Shown: piece by piece, positions 30,791-41,500 of the stretch
How positions within the stretch are numbered: position 1 is the first letter of the stretch
How the letters are laid out: every line of letters starts with the position of its first letter
DNA from: Pycnopodia helianthoides
Lineage: Eukaryota; Echinodermata; Asteroidea; Forcipulatida; Asteriidae
Length of the DNA: 64,000 nt
Assembly: GCA_032158295.1 (NCBI GenBank)
Contig: CM063255.1
Span: 4,493,501-4,557,500, forward strand
Direction of reading: 5' to 3'
Notes under the pieces: model-generated
What the model saw: only the letters and a program-made list of their open reading frames with translations
Told to the model about the DNA's origin: nothing
The model's database searches: none
Position numbers and translations under genes: made by a program

Positions 30791-32342
30791 ATTTTTTTGT
30801 TCAAGTGGGACGGCCCGGGCCATAGTGTGGTCATAGAGTAAGGACAGTCCTTACTCTATGGTGTGGTGTGGTAGCATGATCATCGGCACGATACTAACAA
30901 AATCTCAAACCTTGGTAGGCTAATGTTTTCGGATGTTGCACTCTGTTGGCGAAAGATGGGGAGAATTTTGTCTTTACCTTCCTCCCAAGACTATATTATG
31001 TATTTCGCATTTCGCAATACATTTTACGTGCGCGTTAGATAGCCGTAACCACATTCACCTCATTTTACGGCTAATTGTTTTCATTATCTACTTCTAAACT
31101 AGACCATCAGCATGCAACTCGGGCACGTGTCAAATGTTATAATAAATTGCGAAGTATTTTAACCATTAAAAAACATGGTCATAGATTGAAAGTCAAATAC
31201 AGGTATAGGCATTTAGCCTTAAAGTCACCTGGAAATAGTTTTTTTTTTTTTTTTAACATTAAGAATTTATGTAAATTAACAATAACACAATTTTTTGAGT
31301 AATTGTTTGTGAGGATTTATATGTAAACAAAAAAAAATAGATAAAGTTGTTCGGGGGTGACTCCGCCCATCCCCTTTGATGACGTCAATCAAGGCAGACT
31401 TCGCCTCGATCGAACATCGAACCCCCCCCCCCTCGAATTTGCTTGCGTTTACGTTGTAAACACACGTGCAAGTAGGTCCCAGTAGTGATCTTGTACGTTT
31501 CGAAAAGGGTTTTTTTTCTTGCATTTTCCGGCCATGCTGACCAGATGTATTGCTGCTGTATGCAGCTAAACAACTAATGATGGGGTCAGTCTGCATTTGT
31601 CTCCTGCAGATCCCAAGTATAAGCGGTTGTGGACCGCGAAAGTCAGACTAACGACGTCGTTTTCGGCGCGATGTGCCAGCTAGTATACACTAGCTAGTAC
31701 ATGTATACTGTGATGTGGGTGCCGTCCGCACACGCACAACATTTTTTTTCTTCAAATATCGTGCCTTGATTGACGTCACGAACAGTGCCACCATGTGTCA
31801 AGGTAAAGGGAGGCCTACTCTTAAATTTGTAATTAAAATAAAAACTAATTTTTAAAAACCTTAGTTAACTGTTTATTCACATTCCACTCATCAAAATACA
31901 TATTATTAATGACAAAAGCTTTGTTTTGACAAAATACCACTGCCAGGTGCCTTTAAAAAATCATTTTTTCATGGGTTAGATTATACACGTCATTTGGTTG
32001 TTTCAATTTATACATGGTATTGATCTGACAAGTACAACTTAAGAGTTGAGCCAAGGTGGAAAATATTAAAACAAAACAATAAACATACCCAAAGATTGAC
32101 ATCATCAAATTACAGTCATTGGTACTATTAATAGAACTTAGTTTGGAGTTGAGGGCCTAATATTATTTTTGCTTCATCAATATGTGCCAGTTTACCTCCT
32201 AAATGTGTGCCAGCAAGTATCTTGGTACGGTATAGGTTTGATACTACATCAATTGTATCTCAAGTAGGCCCCTATGCTTTCAGATCTTTCAATTCTAGTG
32301 TTTTTTTTATTATTATTATTAAAATATGTTTTCTTAAATGAA
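30791..32342. other. unique spacer between duplicated blocks
   Basis: It starts with a small perfect hairpin (CATAGAGTAAGGA and complement, 30833-30861) just past the end of homology. The ~106-codon minus frame at 31276-31596 overlaps a poly-C tract and has no family features. No gene is recognised. Confidence 0.25.
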
Positions 32343-32605
32343 TGTTTTTTGCTAACAAAACAGTTGCTGGCAGTGTGAGCACTTTATGTAATCCACCATA
32401 TACATAAACTGACAAACCTGTAGAAGTTTGAGATCGATCGGCCACCTGGGTCACGAGAAAATAGTGAAAAACCGATTACACATTTGCATGAAATCATATA
32501 GATTCAACAAACGAATAAAACGCTCACTGAGCGATAAACTCCAATCGGAAAATTTGTTTATTCATTTCTCATCTAATATGGCATTTCAGACAGAAATATT
32601 TTAAT
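32343..32605 (+). mobile_element. TTAA MITE family M1, both ends missing
   Basis: Matches M1 from GCTAACAAAACAGTTGCTGG to CATTTCAGACAGAAATATTT. The terminal TTAAAGGAACATTAC is gone at the left and the last ~100 bp at the right. Confidence 0.75.
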
Positions 32606-33424
32606 GAGGATGACAGTGCTTGAGATGGAGCTTTTTATCCTCTCTGCTCTCAAGAGGAAAGTCTTTTCGTTTGACCCCCTCGCTAATGTCACAGCCTTCA
32701 CACAAAATGGGCATTTCACCTCTTTGACCTGTTTTTACCATGGTTTGTAACAATTAGATGTAAACACATACAAGTTCGCCCTGTGTATAAAGCATTTTAT
32801 CGTTGATAGATAAAATGTGTTAAATAGCATTGTATATTTATACAAACATGTTACACTCAGAATGTGCATGTTACACTTTTATTCTTGTAAAGTTCTTTCA
32901 AACCATTGTCCAAATTCTATTTGTGGTCCTTATAAGCTGGGATTTCATTACTTTTCAACTTGCCTATGCACAACCTCCTTTCTCTATGGCACAACCTATA
33001 TATATAAAAGCACAAGCTGCTTTTCCAAAACTGCACACAGAACAGTAAATGAGGAGGATTTCATTTGAATTTTACAAAAATTTTTGTATTCCAACAGTTT
33101 GATAATTTTGTATTACAGTTTACACCTTATGTTTCATGTTGCATGTTTCATAATTCATGTCGTTCTTTTTCTCTTAAGTTTGTTGGTGCTTGGATTTGCA
33201 TGATTTTTGCAATTTTAAAGTCATTGTCCTCAGTGTTTGCTGTTTCAGAAGAGCAACATGGCTCGGGGTTTTGACGTTCTGTCAACAGTGCACTTGATGA
33301 CGTACATGTAGATGATGCAAATAAGGGAGCTGGAATGCCAGCTGCTTTTGGAAAAAAATGCAAACAGAACACTGGTTTGGAATAATAGTTTGGAAGCAAA
33401 CCCACACTTCAGGACCAGTAATTC
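32606..33424. other. no recognisable feature
   Basis: AT-rich; overlapping short frames on both strands without domain features. It may include decayed MULE sequence adjoining the next entry. Confidence 0.2.
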
Positions 33425-34192
33425 CTACTCATAGATTGAAAAAGAATAAGGTGGAATAGATGCAGGTGTATGCCCAACATGTTCAGTAAATTGCGCTGCA
33501 GCTGGACAGATTCCTGTGTGCATGTGTGTCACTCTGTCACAATTTGCTGTTCGAGGCGCAAAACAGAAGCGACTTGGAGCAAACATTGAGCTGGCCATTG
33601 GTTTTCTGTAGTTTTTGATAAAACCACATCTCATTGGTGAGTGGAATTCTGCCGCTTCAAAGTCGTCTATCGAGCACTCCTTGACACTAATCTCAATGGG
33701 AAGGAGAGACTGAAGTGCCCTAAACACTGCTAGATAGTCGTTCTTTTTTTTGCTGGACATAAGGACGAAAGCCAATGGGACTTGCTTCGTGTCCCCATCT
33801 CTTGAGATAAACGAATGGATGGACAATAGTTGTTTGAAAGGAGCCTTGACGATGTTAAATGTGCCATCGATGTACCATCTCTTGGCCTTGGACAGCAACT
33901 GCAGCTGTTTGTCTGAAGCCATGAGTAAATGGCGTTGCCTGCCTCGAACAATGTCTTTCTTTATAAAGTTGTCGGGAATAAAGTTAATCTTGCACGTCAA
34001 AGTCCAAGTCTTGGGGATCCCTTGGACGCATAAATATGCCTCGAAATTGCGTGGTTTTCCTTGAACTTTGAGAACTAACACGGTCTGCCATTTTGTGGAG
34101 TCAAAAGTTTGACTCCATAAAATGGCCGACTGTGTTAGTGCACGACGTAAAAGCAAAACCACGCAATTTTGAGGCATATTTGTGTGGATCAT
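33425..34192 (-). pseudogene. MULE-type transposase fragment
   Basis: A 255-codon frame. Residues about 60-180 resemble the MULE (Mutator-like) transposase domain: KRWYIDGTFNIVKAPFKQLL with the first catalytic Asp (109), a hydrophobic strand with VPLAFVLMSSKKKNDYLAVF, and a DFEAA segment with the second Asp (177). The usual C-H-W region and the third acidic residue are absent, and the last ~70 residues do not resemble the family. The first ~30 residues are read through an inverted duplicate of the following segment, so the start is artificial. A dead fragment; no terminal repeats were found. Confidence 0.65.
34030..34185. repeat. ~155-bp palindrome
   Basis: AAATATGCCTCGAAATTGCG on the left and its complement CAATTTTGAGGCATATTT on the right. 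The arms also share ACTAACACGGTC/CTGTGTTAGT and CCATTTTGTGGAGTCAAA around a centre at about 34107. The arms differ by scattered substitutions and a small indel. It lies at the 5' end of the transposase fragment. Confidence 0.8.
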
Positions 34193-34269
34193 TGTATTCT
34201 ACTTTCAAAACATCTTTCTAACCAAAATGCATTTTATAACAAACAGTTTACAAACGCTTTTTATAGACC

Positions 34270-34376
34270 AACTCGGCCGATTCAAGGCAACGTGTACCTT
34301 TAACTGGCCCAGACAATGCTGAGGTTAGACAGTACAAAGTTGCTGGACTATTTCTCAAACTACTAGCTCGGTGGGT
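34270..34376. repeat. single unit homologous to the 111-bp satellite
   Basis: Contains GGCCCAGACAATGCTGAGGT, TACAAAGTTGCTG and CTCGGTGGGTTTCGATA, in the same relation to downstream sequence as the last unit of the 8613-10612 array. It is probably the ancestral single-copy state. Confidence 0.75.
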
Positions 34377-34642
34377 TTCGATAATCTGTCCGGAGGACTC
34401 AAGACTCAGGTAAAAAGATGAGAAGTATTCAAAATCAAATGTAAACTTTCAAATAAAAGAATTTAAGATCATTAAGCTCTTAATAAAATTATGTGAACAT
34501 TGTTGCATTTTCAAATTTGTTATAATATAGTTTTAAAAAAAATTTTTTTTGTTGATCTTTGATTATTATTTTGCTATTGTTTTATTTGTTTCCACAAACA
34601 AAACACTAAAACATAAAATAGATATGGAGTAGGCTAGACCGA

Positions 34643-35018
34643 GGAGGAAAATGTACAAAATTTCTTATAACCAAAAGGTTCAGCCTGCCAATAAAAATTT
34701 CTAAAACATTCAGCCAGGTTTGGAGATTTTAAAGAGACATGGGGGTGACGAATATTCGTTCGAACGGAAAAAAAACTTTTGAAGGTTGAAGGTTGAAGGT
34801 ATAAAACGTCGCCAGTTTGGGGAAGAATTTGGAGGAAAATGTACAAAATTTCTTATAACCAAAAGGTTCAGCCTGCCAATAAAAATTTCTAAAACATTCA
34901 GCCAGGTTTGGAGATTTTAAAGAGACATGGGGGTGACGAATATTCGTTCGAACGGAAAAAACCTTTTGAAGGTTGAAGGTTGAAGGTATAAAACGTCGCC
35001 AGTTTGGGGAAGAATTTG
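34643..35018. repeat. 188-bp tandem duplication
   Basis: The segment starting GGAGGAAAATGTACAAAATT occurs at 34643 and again at 34831, nearly identical, in the 3' flank of copy B. Copy A has one version (about 10890-11040). Confidence 0.85.
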
Positions 35019-35345
35019 ATTATCCTCTCCAGGGTGTGCACAACATTGTTAAAATTGAAAATAATAATGTTCACGGATTTACACTTAACTTACATGGTGT
35101 GATGAAAAACTCCCCTTCCCTTCGGAAAACCCCAGAGAATTAGTCCAGGGAAAAACCCACGCGATCAGGAAGGGACTGAAAACTCAATCCACACAGTCCC
35201 CTCCCCCCCAGGCAGGACTCAAAACAAGAACTCAGAGGTAGAAGGCAAGGAGAGATACCACTATGCCAACCCGACCGCCCCAGCCACAAATGATGCATCA
35301 TACCTTCTTGAGATGTTGAACGACACCTCGCACTCCTTCTTCGTC

Positions 35346-35528
35346 TTATCTTACACCCTTATAGACCTTAATCTTTCCTTCATCCTGAAGACGTTCAACG
35401 ATGGCCTCTTCGAAGGAGTGTTTGTGAGGCGAGACGAGTTGATAGACTAAGTTCCAAGGACCTGCATCAAGCTCCCAGTAGTGGTCCCAGGCTCCGTACG
35501 ACGAAGCACCGAAACCAAAAACATTCAC
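35346..35528 (-). CDS. copy B terminal exon 6: motifs III and VS
   Basis: Encodes VNVFGFGASSYGAWDHYWEL to KIKVYKGVR, then stop. All motif residues are kept. Confidence 0.9.
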   Translation of the reverse strand: MNVFGFGASSYGAWDHYWELDAGPWNLVYQLVSPHKHSFEEAIVERLQDEGKIKVYKGVR

Positions 35529-38500
35529 CTGCGAGTAAAATTACAAACAAAACGGACACTGTTAATCAGTTATACGGGTTAGAGATCACAAAGGTAACAA
35601 ATAACTAAACTGTTACCCAAAGGTATGCACTGAGCCCCACACATAACAAAAGGCGCTGACATAATGGGGCTAATGCACACATTACACAATAAATGCAAGT
35701 TTCTGATCATTAGCATATAATATATGAGAAAATAGAATTAGCTGTTGCAAACTGCTTACCAACAGACCTAGGGTGAAAATGAAACAAGTAGTTAAATTTG
35801 GTCTGATGTTACTGAAAGATATGTAGCCCCACACATAACAAGAGGTGCTGACATTCTGGGGTTACACACATAATGCACACATACACAATAAATGTAAGAT
35901 TCTGATTATTTGCAGATGAGAAAATTCAATCAGCTGTTGCATGACTAGAGAAGCTAGTCGAAACGTTGAGACCAAAAAGAACTCACTCCGCGGCAGTGCA
36001 GTTATTAACGAGGAGTCCCCCGATCCACAAAGCTTAAGTAGTAGTCCAGGCCGATTTCCTACCTCCCGCCCAGGTAGTAGTTAATAAACAGGACAGTTCT
36101 TTTCAGAACTGAGAAGTCTCCCGAATTCTGAAAAATCTACCCGCGGTAGTGGAACAAATAGCAAGACAAGTTCTCTAAAGAACAAAATCTACACAGCAAA
36201 GTAGATATTTATACACATGGTGTTACCGCAAACCGAATATACATGTGGATACCTCACCATGCAATGCCTCAAAAACCATACGTTGCAAACAGCTTACCAA
36301 TGGATCAACGGTAAAAATGCAACAAATAGTTCAACTTGGCCTGATGTTTTGACCCTAGCCGAGTCTTTCTTGAAGGCTAAATGATAACACAACACACATA
36401 GACAGGTATACTGGTGTAACAGAAGCAGAGTGGAAAGAAATGAAAAGAGAGAAGTAGAGAGAGGAAGAACTCCACAGAGAAAAAGCAAGGGATGAACATC
36501 AAAGAGAGAAGAGGCTGGTTTAACCTTCGGGGTTGGAAACAAAAAAAGACAAAATCAAAGGTGGAAAGATGGAGAAAGAGCCATTAATTTGCACGCATCA
36601 GGATATTACTGGAGCCCAGACTAGTACTAGGGCCCAATTTCGTAAGAGCTGCTTAAGCAGAAAACATTGCTTAACAATTGTCCGCTAAGCAGAAGTTAGC
36701 AGAATACCAGTCACATGTGACATGGTAGTTTGGCTGGTAACCTTATTCTGGTAAGCACAAATTTGTTGTGCTTATTTACTTTTTGTGCTTAAGTAGCTCT
36801 ATGAAATTGGTCCCAGAACGCTTGTTTTGTGTGACAAGGCCCCCGCCTTAGAAGTCTTGTACCCTACCTCATCACAGATGTGGAATGAGAAAAGTAACAT
36901 GAGAAATCCTGTTGAGGGCCAGCTTTCCTCCTCGCCAATCCAGTTGTTTTTGGCGTAGTACATCAGCGTGGGGTTCAAGAGTAAAACCTTTAGGTTGGGA
37001 AGAAGAAAAAAAACAGTCAGTTTTTGGTGATGACATCTCATCTGTAGTGAACAGTTAATTGAAAAATTATTTCGTCGGCTCAGTGCTAGAAAGTCATTAA
37101 TTGCAATTTCATATCCATAATGATCAAAAGGTCGTAAAATGAAAAATTCCTCTAAAACTACATTACTTCAGAGGAAGTCGTTTCTCACAACGTTTTATAT
37201 TACTATACCTCATACATATTCATGACCGAGAGTCGAATTCTCACTGGTCCATTCAACATCACGTGCCAGACGCTATATTTGCTGTTTACCAAGCGCGCAC
37301 GCGAGTATTCACGCACATGGTAAATGCACATGACAAGTAGACTGTCGCCCGGACAGCGATCGTGGAACTGTTCACCGGGTGTTGTCCGCATGCGCGAACA
37401 TCGCTCTAGCGACATCCAACACATGAAAAACTTATCCTGGATGCAATTTATCATTTCACAGTCGTCATTTTCCCCTTGGTCCTAATATTGTACCGGTGAC
37501 TGAATATGTATGAGGTATAGTAAAACAAATACAACATGGTTTATTTCGGTTGATCAGTCGATAATAGCTCCCTCGGTATTGGAAGTTGACAAACTAGTTC
37601 CCTTCGCCGAGGGAACTAGTTTGTCAACTTCCAATACCTCGGGAACTAAAATCGACTGTTCACCCTCAAACCATGTTATATTTGTATACTATCAACAGCT
37701 CTTCATTGCTCCCATATAGCTCCATGGTGCTCCATACCAAGTCAGTTTTTATGGTCATTAACTTATAGAGTAACTACCAAAAGTATACCCTGCTTTTAAC
37801 CCTTTGGCTGTCTGACCATTCAATACCATTCAAGTGGTTTTGAATGATAGATAAACTATGCCAACCTGCAATATGATACCATGAGGGAATGCATACATAC
37901 ACAGTACACAGTTAGTTCTGTGCACAGTTGTGCCACCGTACACAACCTTGGCAGTCGAATGGTTTCAAATGGTTGGTCAACTCACTGGAAAATGTTGCCT
38001 AGAGTCACTGACAGTAGGAGGGTTAACGGAGGTAGTAGATGTTCTTTATTAACCCTTTAGAGACCATAGCGGCTGCAAGTGGCTTGTTCTGAACTTTACG
38101 TTGCGGCCGCAAACGGCCGCAAGATTTGACCTCTCAAACAAGAGGGTCAAAGATAAGGTATCAGATGGAATTGACATTTTCCAGTGCTTTCCATCTTAAT
38201 ATAGAATCGGCAACTCTAAAACAAAACCACAGATTTTTGTTTCTTAATAATTTGCCTGACCTCATTTACCCCCGAAAATAGCGGGGCACAAAAAAAACTC
38301 AACAAGATTAGCAATGTCTGGGTGTATGTGGTGATGATTATATAGTAAGTGAACGATCTTCAAAGGGTTTTCAAAAGCAATTATGAAAACTGTTGGATCC
38401 CTCACCTTTGACTTATCAACATCAATGAAGCGATATACTGGAGAATAAGTCCTGATGACATAAACAAAATAATGATGAGAAGGCTTTTCAAGAAATGTAT

Positions 38501-41500
38501 TGTACCTCATTCACGGCTGGAACATTCTAAAAACAAGGCATGATTTTTGGCCCTTGGGAAAAAGTCGGAAAATATTATTGAGCAAGGGCTGACTCATACT
38601 TTGTACATAATTTGGGCAGTCAGGTTGGCTCAGTGGTTTCTTTCCCTGCCTTTCACCTCTGTGGGCCCCGGTTCGAATCCCGGACCGGAGCCTTGTATGT
38701 GGATTGGGTTTTCAGTCCCTACCTGATTGTGTGGGTTTTTCCTACCTGGGGTTTTCCTCCCACATCTAAAACTGACATTTCTTCATCGTCTTCTCCACAC
38801 AGGTACCTTCAGGCCTACGGGTCACAGTGCTAGTCGCTTTTGAGGGTCCCTTGGTTTCATTACCAGAAAGATATAATGATAATGATAATGATGATGGTAT
38901 AGGTTTTATAGGTTTTTCAGGCTATTTAACATCAATTTTTTCGGAATTTTCTGAGGGGCAAAACAAATTGGAAATCGGATTAAAGTAGGACAAATATTAT
39001 GCCTGCTAAAACTATACAAAGGCCTCGTTGCCATGGGTGCTTTTCATTAGATTCGCTTGGAAATTGGAAAAAGGAAAAGAAACAAATACAAGTTTTTCTT
39101 GGATTATGAGGTTCATTTTTTTCTAATCCAACGTAAAAAACCACGTCATCATCCGTATTTTATCAACAATTGAACTTATTGAAAGGTTAAACGTTTTCCT
39201 TACCAGGTAATTTTTCCGTCAGTAAGAGCACTGATCAACCACTCAATATCACTGATCCCAAAGGGCACCATGACAAAGTGGGCTCCTTTCTGTACATTAT
39301 TGAAACTGACTGGGTACGCCAATCGATGAGTTTCTTTGGACCCAACGTCTTCTTCGTAACCTTCAGTAGGTGCATGGTTCACCCTAAAAGAGATGAAAGA
39401 CCATAAACTGCATTAATATAAGACCCATGTTTGCCCAAATGGGCTCCTTTCTGTACGTTAGTGAAACTGACTGGGTAAGCCAAACGATGAGTTTCTTCGG
39501 ACCCGACGTCTTCTTCGTAACCTTTAGTAGGTGCATAGTTCACCCTAAAAGAGATGAAAGACCTCAACACTGCATTAACCCTCCTACTGTCAGTGACTCT
39601 TGGCAACATTTTCCAGTGAGTTGACCAACCATTTGAAACCATTCCACTGCCAAGGTTGTGTACGGTGGCACAGCTGTGCACAGAACTAACTGTGTACTGT
39701 GTACATGCATTCCCTCATGGTATCATATTGCAGGCTGGCATAGTTGATCTATCATTCAAAACCACAGTGAATGGTATTGAATGGTCAGACAGCAAGAGGG
39801 TTAACATGGTTAAAGGAGAATGCTGGCCATAGATTGGTTGTCAATGTACTGATGACTTATAGGCAAAATTTAAAAAGGTTCAATAAAAAGTCACATGTTT
39901 GCCCACAGGTGACCTCAATCAGGTGACCCAACGTCTTCTTCATAACCTTTAGTAGGTGCATAGTTCACCCTAAAAGAGATGAAAGACCATAAACTGCATT
40001 AATATAAGACCCATGTTTGCCCACATGTGACCTCACTCTTCAGCCCTCTATCGTCCCTCATCACCAAAATGCTTCGGGACAAGAGTCTGAAACTGGTTTC
40101 CAGGAGGTACATTGAAATGATAACTCTTCCAACTTTTGGTAACCCCTGGAAAGCTTTCAATGCAAAAACTGGAGTGTTAATATTTTACACGCCCGCGCCC
40201 TCACCGCAAACGCAATTCTACAATTTATACTTTGTCTGAAATGCCCCACAGTTTTGAAAAATCCGGAGGGAGAACACTGCTTGTTTAGTTTAAACATTAG
40301 TCTAAATGTACTTGGAGTTGAAAACACCATTTCATCTATCCTCCACAAGAAAATGGTGTACGTGTAAAGCCCTTTTCACACGATCTCCCCCCAACATGCC
40401 CAAAAAACCTAGATGCCTGGTGATCTTCACTAGTGCGCATTATTTACTTCTCATTTCACTTCTCAGGGCCGAGTGGTTTAGAGCATCGGATTCAAGTTCT
40501 GGAGGTCGAGTCATCGGGGTGTGGGTTCGAATCCCGGTCATGACACTTTTGTCCTTGAGCAAGATGCTTTACTGTAATTGCTTCTCTTCACCCAGGGATA
40601 TAAATTGGTACCTGCGAGGGTAGAGGTTGATATTGTGTATAAAAAAGCCTTCGGAGCGCCATGGCAGCACAGGGCTGTATACTCCCCAGGGAGCTGAGAA
40701 AGATTACAGGAATGCTATTGGCCCAATGACCAGGGCACTAATGTAAAGCGCATTGATACGTTATTGTGAAATGCGCTATATAAGAACTAGTTATTATTAT
40801 TACTATTTTAGCGTTTTCATTTGCTTTCACAATACACCAGGTAATGGATTGACCAACATTCCATGCGACCGACGCGAGTACAAATATAGCTGATTATTAC
40901 CACTGAACTATTGCGTTTTTACCAGTGAAATGATGACGTATCACCTCAACCTCGTTCCCAGTGGTGATCGATCACGCCGTGCCATTTTTTCCAGCATGCC
41001 TTGCTCGCTCATAACCCCTGGAATTGGTTCATTAAAATGTGCTCGAATCCAGCACATTTTAATTAGGCCTGTATGGGTCTGTGGCCGATCCATTCTGCGC
41101 GCCCGCTCAAGTATGGTAACCCGCATAAGAGGCCTTAAGTCAAAGAGCAACTGGTCCCCTCTCATTCTTCTTTTATCTCGTGATATGTCAAACTCTATGC
41201 AGTTTAGGGTGACAGTGTAAAAACATGATTCATTTGAAATAGAATCGCGTCAAAATACTTGCATTTTCACATGCGCGGACTAAGCATCCTACAAGCGCCA
41301 TACAAGCGCTCAGAATTTGTTAACAAGCGTGAGCGAAGTAGTCACTTTTGGGAGCCAATCAGCGTTGTTCTTCAGTACATCCCTACCAGGGGTTAGTGAC
41401 GAGAGGTGTCGATACGGCGCGCTGCCCATGGTAGCGAGGCTGGTATCACCTATTGCTTCCTGCCTGTAGAGCAGCCATGCCAAGGTTCCTTGCTATTACT

